Assembly: GCA_003499585.1 (NCBI GenBank)
Contig: DNSU01000090.1
Location: 14,889 to 21,827 of the forward strand
Direction of reading: 5' to 3'
From: Cyanobacteria bacterium UBA9579
GTDB taxonomy: Bacteria > Cyanobacteriota > Vampirovibrionia > Gastranaerophilales > UBA9579
Length of the DNA: 6,939 nucleotides
Every line of letters starts with the position of its first letter. Within the stretch, counting starts at the first letter, position 1. Below are positions 1-5,535 of this stretch, in pieces. The notes below the pieces were generated by a model. That model did not search any database. It was not told where the DNA came from and saw only the letters and a list, made by a program, of their open reading frames with translations. The translations under genes were made by a program, and so were the position numbers.

Positions 1-151
1 AATCCGCACCTTCTTTTTGAAGTTGCCTTCTTAAGTCTGTGATTTCTGCTACAGTTAAACCTCTATAGTCTGTAACTATAGCAACTTTAGCTTTAGCTAC
101 CCTATCGCCAATTTCCTGTATCTTTTCATTTTTAAAGGCTTTAGTTGCCAT
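1..151 (-). CDS. rplJ: 50S ribosomal protein L10, N-terminal part (gene runs off the window)
   Basis: The minus strand from 151 downwards reads in one open frame for 50 codons beginning MATKAFKNEKIQEIGDRVAK and continuing with a YRGLTVAEITDLRR segment, which is the conserved N-terminal region of ribosomal protein L10. L10 forms the base of the ribosomal stalk, binds 23S rRNA and carries L7/L12 dimers; with L12 it also represses its own operon through the mRNA leader. The ATG at 149-151 is supported by a strong Shine-Dalgarno, GGGAGGT on the minus strand (plus 161-167), nine bases upstream. Only about the first third of a usual 165-180 residue L10 is present because the window starts inside the gene; rplL would be expected beyond position 1. 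The sequence is intact as far as it is seen. Identification rests on family recognition and is reinforced by the L10 leader immediately upstream. Confidence 0.93.
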   Translation of the reverse strand, partial: MATKAFKNEKIQEIGDRVAKAKVAIVTDYRGLTVAEITDLRRQLQKEGAD

Positions 152-407
152 TAATATATTACCTCCCTTCATTGGGTTCAAACAAAAAATTCTGCTTCCA
201 ACCGCAGAATTCGAGATCACTATAAGGATTTAAAGAGTTTTATTATGGTGCATATCTGATTTTCTTTTTTTACACTGAATTACTTGTGCAATATTAAATC
301 AAATTTTGCTTTACTCTTTTCCTCGGTTGGTAGGCAGCTGTTTTTTAAAGAAAAATTCTAGATTGCTACTTATTAAATCTATCGATACCAACTGTCTGCG
401 GTTATTC
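152..407 (-). ncRNA. L10 leader: cis-regulatory 5' UTR of the rplJ operon
   Basis: Reading the minus strand, the transcript upstream of rplJ contains CCGCAGACAGTTGGTA (plus 387-402), then TTTAATAA (plus 371-378), then CCTACCAACCGAGG (plus 321-334). This is the GACAG-N-AGGU / UUAAU / CCU-N-CCGAGG pattern of the known ribosomal protein L10 leader, bound by the L10(L12)4 complex. GTTGGTA (plus 386-392) pairs perfectly with TACCAAC (plus 326-332), giving the expected stem. A further 7-bp helix is possible in the middle of the leader (minus AAAGAGT, plus 313-319, with minus ACTCTTT, plus 232-238). The 5' end is inferred from the promoter at 414-442 and could shift by a few bases. The leader ends in an intrinsic terminator before the rplJ ribosome binding site, so control is probably transcription attenuation, as established for Bacillus subtilis rplJL. 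Confidence 0.88.
183..211 (-). terminator. Attenuator terminator in the L10 leader
   Basis: On the minus strand AATTCTGC (plus 204-211) pairs perfectly with GCAGAATT (plus 188-195) around the 8-nt loop GGTTGGAA, and is followed at once by a run of T residues. This is a standard intrinsic terminator placed upstream of the rplJ ribosome binding site, so it would stop transcription before the coding region. The 5' arm plus loop, TCTGCGGTT, is exactly complementary to AACCGCAGA at the start of the leader (plus 395-403), and CGGTTGG is exactly complementary to CCAACCG in the 3' side of the L10-binding stem (plus 324-330). Either pairing would prevent the terminator from forming. Confidence 0.85.
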
Positions 408-413
408 CATGGA

Positions 414-442
414 AATATAACAAAAGCATGACATGAAATCAA
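414..442 (-). promoter_or_regulatory. Sigma-70 type promoter of the rplJ leader
   Basis: On the minus strand TTGATT (plus 437-442) is followed after exactly 17 bases by TATATT (plus 414-419), and the -10 box is preceded by TGT, giving an extended -10 (TGTTATATT). Transcription would begin near plus 406-410, just upstream of the first conserved L10-leader element. The position fits the leader well, which raises confidence beyond what the boxes alone would justify. Confidence 0.7.
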
Positions 443-665
443 ATGTTTTTTTCAAGAAAATTAATAAAATATTTTTTCTTGTATATGTTTGGTGAAAATT
501 TTATTTGATAAACCTTATGAGAGTAAGCTTAGCCTTTTTGCTAATGATTGCATAGATTTTGGAAATTATTTTTATTCTTACAATCAAGCAATAAAAACAG
601 GTAAGAACATTATTCTTATAAACTTTTTTTTAAGTTTAATTTTATACCTTCGTGAATATGCATAA

Positions 666-751
666 TCATCTGATTTCTCTTAGTGGCTAATTGATGAAAA
701 TAAGCTATCTATGTTAATCTGTAGGCGTACTAAGAGATAAAAGTCAGATGA
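666..751. repeat. Imperfect inverted repeat / hairpin in the intergenic region
   Basis: TCATCTGA (666-673) is perfectly complementary to TCAGATGA (744-751), and inside it TCTCTTAGT (676-684) is perfectly complementary to ACTAAGAGA (729-737). The two helices, 8 and 9 bp, are separated by a 2-by-6 internal loop and enclose 44 bases. Within these, ATTGA (690-694) can pair with TTAAT (714-718) with one G-U pair. No T-run follows on either strand, so it does not look like an intrinsic terminator. It could be a structured RNA, a leader element of the downstream glycosyltransferase operon, or a remnant of a small inverted-repeat element. The sequence between 443 and 665 otherwise shows only A/T-rich DNA with no convincing gene, tRNA or repeat. 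Confidence 0.6.
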
Positions 752-754
752 CTT
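741..754. promoter_or_regulatory. Operator-like dyad AAGTCA-GA-TGACTT
   Basis: AAGTCA (741-746) and TGACTT (749-754) form a perfect 6-bp dyad around a central GA. A 2-base centre is too short for an RNA loop, so if functional it is a DNA site for a dimeric regulator. It overlaps the right arm of the 666-751 hairpin and lies about 210 bases before the glycosyltransferase start. There is no recognised regulator family to attach to it. Confidence 0.3.
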
Positions 755-837
755 GTTTAATACAGCAATTTCAATGCTTTAAATATTAAAGTATGAGTTG
801 TATTTGACTTTAAGTGAATTAAATATCCAATAACTTT

Positions 838-843
838 TATAAT
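838..843 (+). promoter_or_regulatory. Candidate -10 box for the glycosyltransferase operon
   Basis: A perfect TATAAT lies 122 bases before the glycosyltransferase start codon. There is no good -35 at 16-18 bp (the 17-bp position reads TGAATT), and the attractive TTGACT at 804-809 is 28 bp away, too far. If used, transcription would start near 850, immediately before the first of two TTATC/GATAA palindromes, and leave a 5' UTR of about 115 bases. In DNA this A/T-rich a lone TATAAT is weak evidence. Confidence 0.35.
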
Positions 844-852
844 GAGGGGTTT

Positions 853-897
853 TTATCATTGATAAGTAAAAAATTGTGAATAAATATTATCGATAAT
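853..897. promoter_or_regulatory. Twin TTATC/GATAA palindromes, possible operators
   Basis: TTATCA-T-TGATAA (853-865) and ATTATCGATAAT (886-897) are both perfect palindromes that share TTATC and GATAA half-sites, differing in the central bases. Their centres are about 32.5 bp apart, close to three helical turns, so dimers bound to both would lie on the same face of the DNA. They sit just downstream of the TATAAT at 838-843 and 69-113 bases before the glycosyltransferase start, a typical place for repressor sites. No specific regulator can be named from the sequence. Confidence 0.4.
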
Positions 898-965
898 CAG
901 GTTAATTAAGGGATATTTGGGAAATTTAAATGCTTTATTGCATCCCAAAATGAGGAGATTGATCA

Positions 966-2069
966 ATGAGAATTGCTCAAATGGCACCTTTATGGGAAAC
1001 TGTTCCACCCAGAGCATATGGTGGTACAGAATTAGTCGTACATATTTTATGTGAGGAGTTTGTCAGTAAAGGTCATGAGGTATCTTTATTTGCATCAGGA
1101 GATTCAAGTACTTCAGCAAGGCTAGTACCTATTATTGAAAAATCTATGAGGGAATTAAAAATAAAAAATCCTTTTAACTTTGAATTGCAATCTATTGCCA
1201 AGCTTCTTGAAACGTGGCAGGAATTTGATATTATACACAATCATCTGGGTTATCAGTTTTTACCTTTTGTAAACCTTGTTGGTATTCCTGTTGTTACTAC
1301 ATTACATGGTGCTTTTGTATTTAAGGAAGAGAATGAGTGTTATGAGAAATTTAAGCATTTGTCATATATATCGATAAGTGATTCTCAACGCTTAGGATCA
1401 CCGGGACTTAACTATGTTGATACTGTTTATAATGGTATTAGGGTTGAGAAATACAAATTTGAAAAAGAACATTTAGCCGGTAAACCATATTTGGCTTTCT
1501 TAGGCAGAATGTCAGTAGAAAAAGGTCCTCACCTTGCAATTAAGCTGGCCAAAGAAACCGGTATGAAGTTAATAATGGCTGGAAAAGTAGATGTACATGA
1601 TCTTGAATACTATGAATCAGAAGTAAAACCTTTGATAGATAACAAGCAAATTGTTTTTATCGGGGAATTAGGTCATGATGCAAAGGTTGAGTTATTAAAA
1701 GGTGCATATGCAACAGTGCATCCTGTAACATGGCCCGAGCCTTTTGGTCTTGTAATGGCAGAATCCATGGCTTGTGGAACTCCGGTTCTGGCTTTAAATC
1801 AAGGATCTATCCCTGAAGTAATAAAAGATGGCGTGACCGGTTATGTAGAAAATGATATTGATTCTCTTATTATGCATGTTAAAGATATTGGAAAAATAGA
1901 TAGATATGCATGCAGAAAATATGTTGAAAATAATTTCTCAGCCCAGAGAATGGCAGAAGGATATTTGGCTTCATATAGAAAATTAATTAATCAGGAGCCA
2001 ATAAAAGTCAATTTGGATGTGCAACTCCCTTTACAAGCGAACCCAATTCAGAGCAAAATCGTTAAATAA
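966..2069 (+). CDS. Glycosyltransferase family 4 (GT-B fold), cytoplasmic
   Basis: A complete 367-residue retaining GT4 glycosyltransferase. The N-terminal Rossmann domain starts with MRIAQMAPLWETVPP and the loop YGGTE (18-22), which normally contacts the donor phosphate or acceptor; HNHLGYQFLPF (91-101) and TTLHG (111-115) follow. The C-terminal nucleotide-sugar domain begins near residue 170 with FLGRMSVEKG (178-187), whose Arg181 and Lys186 are the usual diphosphate-binding pair, and contains the EX7E motif E258-PFGLVMA-E266 followed by the CGTPV segment. There is no signal peptide or membrane segment. The ATG at 966 has GAGGAG (952-957) eight bases upstream. The debranching-enzyme gene begins 15 bp after the stop, so the two form an operon; this suggests work on glycogen-like glucan or a storage or compatible-solute glycoside. 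The last 25 or so residues are a polar extension. Donor and acceptor sugars cannot be determined from sequence; glycogen synthase and sucrose- or trehalose-type synthases are all in this broad clan. Confidence 0.9.
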   Translation: MRIAQMAPLWETVPPRAYGGTELVVHILCEEFVSKGHEVSLFASGDSSTSARLVPIIEKSMRELKIKNPFNFELQSIAKLLETWQEFDIIHNHLGYQFLPFVNLVGIPVVTTLHGAFVFKEENECYEKFKHLSYISISDSQRLGSPGLNYVDTVYNGIRVEKYKFEKEHLAGKPYLAFLGRMSVEKGPHLAIKLAKETGMKLIMAGKVDVHDLEYYESEVKPLIDNKQIVFIGELGHDAKVELLKGAYATVHPVTWPEPFGLVMAESMACGTPVLALNQGSIPEVIKDGVTGYVENDIDSLIMHVKDIGKIDRYACRKYVENNFSAQRMAEGYLASYRKLINQEPIKVNLDVQLPLQANPIQSKIVK

Positions 2070-2084
2070 AAAACGGGTGGTAAA

Positions 2085-4235
2085 ATGTCAGTTACAATTA
2101 TGGGTGAAAATTTTAACCCGGTAAAAAGGACAATTAAAAATAACAATATATTTCTTGTAACTGATTCTAACGGAAATATTCTGAGCAATAATACCTCGGG
2201 GTTTGGTCTTTATACAGATGATACCAGATTTATAAGCAGATTAGAGCTAAAAATAAATGGAGTTGACCCTGTTAACCTGTCTTCATCTACAGAGGCAGGG
2301 CATTCGTCTGTAATTATAGGAACTAACCCCTTAATGCTGGATGCTTTTAATGTTATAAAACCTATATCGCAGGAGACTGTCCAGATTAAAAGAGAAAGTA
2401 TTATTTACGGCTCTTATTTTGAAACCATTACAATCGTCAATTATAACGTTCTTGATATTGGAATAAAGCTGGAGTTATTTTTTGAGGCAGATTTTCTGGA
2501 TATTTTTGAGGTAAGAAATATTTCAGGATTGGTAAGAGGAACTCAAAAAGAACCTGTTTATCAAGATGGGGTTTTAAGCTTTACATACAACGATATAACA
2601 GGTGCTACTTTAACTACAGAAGTTCATTTTATTGAAGAGAAACCAATAAAAGTAGAAGGTGGGCATGTTATTTTTGAATTTGCTGTTTGCCAAAATGAAA
2701 GAAAGCCAATTAAATATCTGATTAAACTGGTATCAACAGCTTCTCTGCCTGAAAAGATAATGGCCTATGACTTTGAAGAAGCTTTTGAAAAAGCAATAGA
2801 AGATGATGAAACTTGGCGTCAAGATATAGCGAATTTTTGTTCAAACAATGAAGACTTTAATGAAATGATATATCGAGGCCAAAAAGATATTAATATGCTT
2901 AGAACTAAAGCACGTTACGGAGAATATATTGCAGCAGGTATTCCCTGGTTTACAACATTATTTGGCAGAGATAGTATTATTACTGCGCGTCAGTCCATGT
3001 TGTTAAATCCGACTTTAGCTAAAACAGTTTTAGAAACATTAGCAAAATTTCAAGGAAAGGAAATTTATGATTGGAGAGATGAAGAACCGGGTAAAATTCC
3101 TCACGAAATAAGATTTGGGGAACTGGCAAGAAGTTATAAAATTCCTCACAGTCCATATTATGGTACAGTAGATGCTACTCCACTATGGATAATGCTATTA
3201 TATGATTATTTCAAGTGGACTAATGATAGAGAAACATTAGAAACATTATGGGGAAATGCTCTTGGCTGCCTTATGTGGATGGATGAGTATGCGCTTATGC
3301 ATTATGGCTATGCTGCCTATAAAACAAGAAGTGATGAAGGATTAGCAAATCAGGGGTGGAAAGACTCCTGGAATTCAAGTGTACATGCTGATGGAACTCT
3401 CGCTGAATCACCTATAGCTCTTGTTGAGGTTCAGGGCTTCTTCTATGCCGCAAAAATGAAACTTGCGGAACTTGCAGGGTATATGGAAGATAAAGAACTT
3501 AAAGTAAGGCTAATCAAGGAAGCCGCGGAGTTTAAACAGAGATTCCATAATGGTTTCTGGATGGAGGACTTACAATTTTATGCTATGGGCATAGATAAAG
3601 ATGGTAAACAAATGAAAGTCATTTCATCCAATCCGGGTCAGTGCCTTGAAACAGGAATTATGGATAATTATTATGCAAACATAGTTGCTGAAAAGCTTTT
3701 AAGTCCTGATATGTTTAGTGGTTGGGGAATAAGGACCTTGGGTTTAGAGACTTTAGCTTTTAATCCAATGAGTTATCATAATGGCTCTGTATGGCCTCAT
3801 GATAATAGTATTATTGCTTATGGGTTATCAAAGATTAATAGGATTGATTTGGCAGTAAGAGTAACAACAGCTCTTTTTGATGCAGCAAGATTGATGACAT
3901 ATAAACGATTGCCGGAGTTATTTTGCGGATTTTCAAGACAATTTAAAATACAGGATCCTCCTGTTAGATATCCAGTTGCATGTATTCCACAGGCTTGGGC
4001 GGCTGCAAGTGTATTTTTGCTGATTCAATCCATGTTAAATATTCATCCTGATGCTCAAAATAGAGAATTAAGAATATTTAATCCTGAAATTCCTGAGTGG
4101 TTAACTTATTTAAGAATTGAGAATCTGAGTATTGGCGATGCTTTTGTTGATTTAGAGTTCAGGAGAACAGGAAGAGGATTAGTTATAGATGTCTTAGATA
4201 AGAAAGGTGATGTGGATATCATTATAAAAAAATAA
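2085..4235 (+). CDS. Glycogen debranching-type amylo-alpha-1,6-glucosidase
   Basis: A 716-residue two-domain protein. Residues about 12-215 form the N-terminal beta-sandwich domain typical of bacterial debranching glucosidases (GDE_N_bis type), with FGLYTDDTRFISRLEL (40-55). Residues about 265-655 form the (alpha/alpha)6 barrel (GDE_C type), with WFTTLFGRDS (288-297), QGWKDSW (423-429), SNPGQCLETGIM (515-526), HNGSVWPHDNSI (565-576), PELFCGF (610-616) and IPQAWAA (634-640). Acidic residues in these motifs (Asp296, Asp427, Asp573, Glu611) are the best catalytic or substrate-binding candidates; which pair is catalytic is not assigned here. A short C-terminal beta segment (660-716) closes the protein. 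The family hydrolyses alpha-1,6-linked glucose at glycogen branch stubs, although several members act on other alpha-glucosides. There is no signal peptide, so it is cytoplasmic. The start at 2085 follows GGGTGG (2075-2080), a modest ribosome binding site; Met6 is a less likely alternative. It is co-transcribed with the glycosyltransferase 15 bp upstream. Confidence 0.9.
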   Translation: MSVTIMGENFNPVKRTIKNNNIFLVTDSNGNILSNNTSGFGLYTDDTRFISRLELKINGVDPVNLSSSTEAGHSSVIIGTNPLMLDAFNVIKPISQETVQIKRESIIYGSYFETITIVNYNVLDIGIKLELFFEADFLDIFEVRNISGLVRGTQKEPVYQDGVLSFTYNDITGATLTTEVHFIEEKPIKVEGGHVIFEFAVCQNERKPIKYLIKLVSTASLPEKIMAYDFEEAFEKAIEDDETWRQDIANFCSNNEDFNEMIYRGQKDINMLRTKARYGEYIAAGIPWFTTLFGRDSIITARQSMLLNPTLAKTVLETLAKFQGKEIYDWRDEEPGKIPHEIRFGELARSYKIPHSPYYGTVDATPLWIMLLYDYFKWTNDRETLETLWGNALGCLMWMDEYALMHYGYAAYKTRSDEGLANQGWKDSWNSSVHADGTLAESPIALVEVQGFFYAAKMKLAELAGYMEDKELKVRLIKEAAEFKQRFHNGFWMEDLQFYAMGIDKDGKQMKVISSNPGQCLETGIMDNYYANIVAEKLLSPDMFSGWGIRTLGLETLAFNPMSYHNGSVWPHDNSIIAYGLSKINRIDLAVRVTTALFDAARLMTYKRLPELFCGFSRQFKIQDPPVRYPVACIPQAWAAASVFLLIQSMLNIHPDAQNRELRIFNPEIPEWLTYLRIENLSIGDAFVDLEFRRTGRGLVIDVLDKKGDVDIIIKK

Positions 4236-4241
4236 ATGGCT

Positions 4242-4316
4242 ATGCCGCTGGCATCAAGGCTCCTAAGAAAACATATCTCACCTGCAAAACTAATGTACTA
4301 GAGTATTAATTTTATT
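4242..4316. terminator. Weak candidate termination signals between the convergent genes
   Basis: The 88 bp between the debranching-enzyme stop and the sugar-kinase stop hold two small hairpins. ATGCC (4242-4246) pairs with GGCAT (4250-4254) around GCT; read on the minus strand it is followed by AGCC and then a T-rich stretch, so it could end the kinase transcript. GTACT (4295-4299) pairs with AGTAT (4302-4306, one G-U pair) and is followed on the plus strand by TAATTTTATTTTT, so it could end the operon transcript. Both stems are only 5 bp, so neither is a confident intrinsic terminator. Confidence 0.3.
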
Positions 4317-4323
4317 TTTAAGT

Positions 4324-5283
4324 CTATTTGTAGATTTGGTGTAGTAATGAGGCACCAATTATTCCAGAAAAGTCTTGTAAAGCTGCTCTTTCGATTTTTA
4401 TATTGCGTGAAGGAGTAGGTAAAGACTTTGCAATTGCTTTTCTAACGCTAATGTCGTAGAAAAAATCTATAGCTCCAATTAATCCACCACCAAGAATGAT
4501 TAACTGCGGATTATAAAAATTGATAACACTGGCTAGACCACTGCTTAAATACTCAGCAGCCTCGGTTATACAATTCATTACTATATCATCACGTTCATCA
4601 AGGGCGAATTTAATATGTTTTGATCTCAGACATCCAGCTTCTTTAATTACTTCTGAAATAACAGAATTATGACCTTTTTTAAGCGAGGCGAGAATTTTCT
4701 TTTCAATAGCTGTTCGGGAAGCATACGCTTCAAGGCATCCATGCCCGCCGCATTCGCAGAGTCTACCCCCGGAATCTACAATAATATGACCTATTTCGCC
4801 TGCTGTTCCTGAAGCTCCCTGATAAATTTTGCCATTTTGTACTATACCCGATCCTACTCCTGTGCCGACAAAAATACAGACAAAATTATCATAACCCACA
4901 CCGCTTCCAAATTTCATTTCTCCAAGGGTGGCTACTTCCACGTCATTTCCTACATATACCGGAATATGAAAATGATTTTCCAATATAGTTTTAAGTTCAA
5001 CATCATAGCAATCCAGATTAGGAGCTGCAATTAGAATGCCCTTTTCTCTATCTACCTGGCCTGCTGCACCAATTCCTATCGATCCTATTTGATCTAGTGG
5101 TATTTGAGCCTTGCATAGAGCTTTTTCTATTGTCTCAATAATTCTTTGTACAATTATTTCACTGCCGCGTTCTTTTTTTGTACGTTTTTTTGATGATTCT
5201 ATTACAGTACCGGTAGTAGTATCAATAACCCCAGCTAGTATCTTTGTGCCCCCTAAATCAACACCTATTGAATATTTATTCAT
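4324..5283 (-). CDS. ROK-family sugar kinase, probably glucokinase
   Basis: A complete 319-residue ROK kinase of usual length without the N-terminal DNA-binding domain of ROK repressors, so an enzyme rather than a regulator. Motifs in order: the ATP phosphate loop GVDLGGTK (7-14); VGNDVEVATLGE (111-122), with Asn113 and the catalytic base Asp114; the second phosphate-binding loop VGTGVGSGI (139-147); TAGEIGH (160-166), with Glu163 and His166; and the zinc site CECGGHGCLE (176-185), where His166, Cys176, Cys178 and Cys183 are the expected ligands. The C-terminal ILGGGL segment (263-268) closes the ATP site. It would phosphorylate a free hexose with ATP in the cytoplasm; glucose is favoured because the convergent operon encodes a glucose-releasing debranching enzyme. 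N-acetylmannosamine, fructose or allose kinase cannot be excluded. The ATG at 5281-5283 is preceded on the minus strand by AGGAGT (plus 5295-5300) with an 11-base spacer. The long A/T inverted repeat begins 37 bases upstream of the start codon. Confidence 0.92.
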   Translation of the reverse strand: MNKYSIGVDLGGTKILAGVIDTTTGTVIESSKKRTKKERGSEIIVQRIIETIEKALCKAQIPLDQIGSIGIGAAGQVDREKGILIAAPNLDCYDVELKTILENHFHIPVYVGNDVEVATLGEMKFGSGVGYDNFVCIFVGTGVGSGIVQNGKIYQGASGTAGEIGHIIVDSGGRLCECGGHGCLEAYASRTAIEKKILASLKKGHNSVISEVIKEAGCLRSKHIKFALDERDDIVMNCITEAAEYLSSGLASVINFYNPQLIILGGGLIGAIDFFYDISVRKAIAKSLPTPSRNIKIERAALQDFSGIIGASLLHQIYK

Positions 5284-5319
5284 ATTTTTTTATTACTCCT
5301 GATTTTGATACTAATCTTA

Positions 5320-5400
5320 TTATAATTAATTTTATTGTTAATCCTATCTGGTCTTTATTAAAATTTACCAAATACATAATGATAATAAAATTAATTATAA
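5320..5400. repeat. Perfect 17-bp all-A/T inverted repeat in the divergent promoter region
   Basis: The 17 bases at 5320-5336 are the exact reverse complement of 5384-5400, and the pairing extends inward four more steps (5337-5340 with 5380-5383) if G-T pairs are allowed. The arms contain only A and T. About 39 bases lie between the extended arms; in them TGGT (5349-5352) and ACCA (5367-5370) give a small inner dyad. Each arm contains TATAAT, on the plus strand at 5321-5326 and on the minus strand at plus 5394-5399, so the structure might also present divergent -10 elements, but I see no fitting -35 boxes. It lies between divergently transcribed genes, so a regulatory DNA site or a cruciform-forming element is more likely than a terminator. 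Confidence 0.6.
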
Positions 5401-5453
5401 ATAGAATAGATCCTGAATAGGACATACAAATAAATTAGTCTAAAGTGAAAACA

Positions 5454-5498
5454 TTGATATTAGTTATAAATAATTGTAATATAGATAATATATATAAT
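5454..5498 (+). promoter_or_regulatory. Candidate promoter for the receiver/GGDEF-like gene
   Basis: TTGATA (5454-5459) is followed after 17 bp by TAATAT (5477-5482), a reasonable -35/-10 pair. A perfect TATAAT at 5493-5498 lies further downstream but without a good -35. Either would give a short 5' UTR before the start codon at 5536. The DNA here is so A/T-rich that several -10-like hexamers overlap, so the exact promoter is uncertain. Confidence 0.35.
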
Positions 5499-5515
5499 CT
5501 GAAAGATTTCAGGTT
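5496..5515. promoter_or_regulatory. Near-perfect 20-bp palindrome CTGAAA-GA-TTTCAG, possible operator
   Basis: CTGAAA (5499-5504) and TTTCAG (5507-5512) are perfect inverted half-sites around GA; after one T-G mismatch the symmetry continues with AA (5496-5497) and TT (5514-5515). It overlaps the end of the TATAAT at 5493-5498 and ends 8 bases before the GGAG ribosome binding site of the downstream gene. The 2-base centre rules out a simple RNA hairpin, so a dimeric repressor site is the natural reading. Confidence 0.4.
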
Positions 5516-5535
5516 CAAATTTTGGAGTTGAAATA

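Noticed and set aside
433..495. 20-residue frame starting MKSNVFF
   Set aside because: No ribosome binding site, overlaps the rplJ promoter region and is made of homopolymeric A/T codons.
620..637. AAACTT-T6-AAGTTT hairpin as a terminator
   Set aside because: The stem is 6 bp with one G-C pair and mostly homopolymer A/T, expected by chance here; no gene ends nearby.
804..843. TTGACT (804-809) and TATAAT (838-843) as one promoter
   Set aside because: The spacer is 28 bp, far beyond the 16-18 bp that sigma-70 promoters accept.
2075..2080. Starting the debranching enzyme at Met6 (2100) instead of 2085
   Set aside because: The only ribosome-binding-like sequence, GGGTGG, is 4 bases from the first ATG and about 19 from the second, so the first start is kept.
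4837..5034. 65-residue plus-strand open frame
   Set aside because: It lies wholly inside the ROK kinase gene on the opposite strand, whose motifs are intact; a shadow frame.
5111..5302. 63-residue plus-strand open frame
   Set aside because: Antisense shadow of the kinase N-terminus; it has no recognisable domain.
5411..5422. TCCT-GAAT-AGGA short dyad
   Set aside because: Only four-base arms; not distinguishable from chance.
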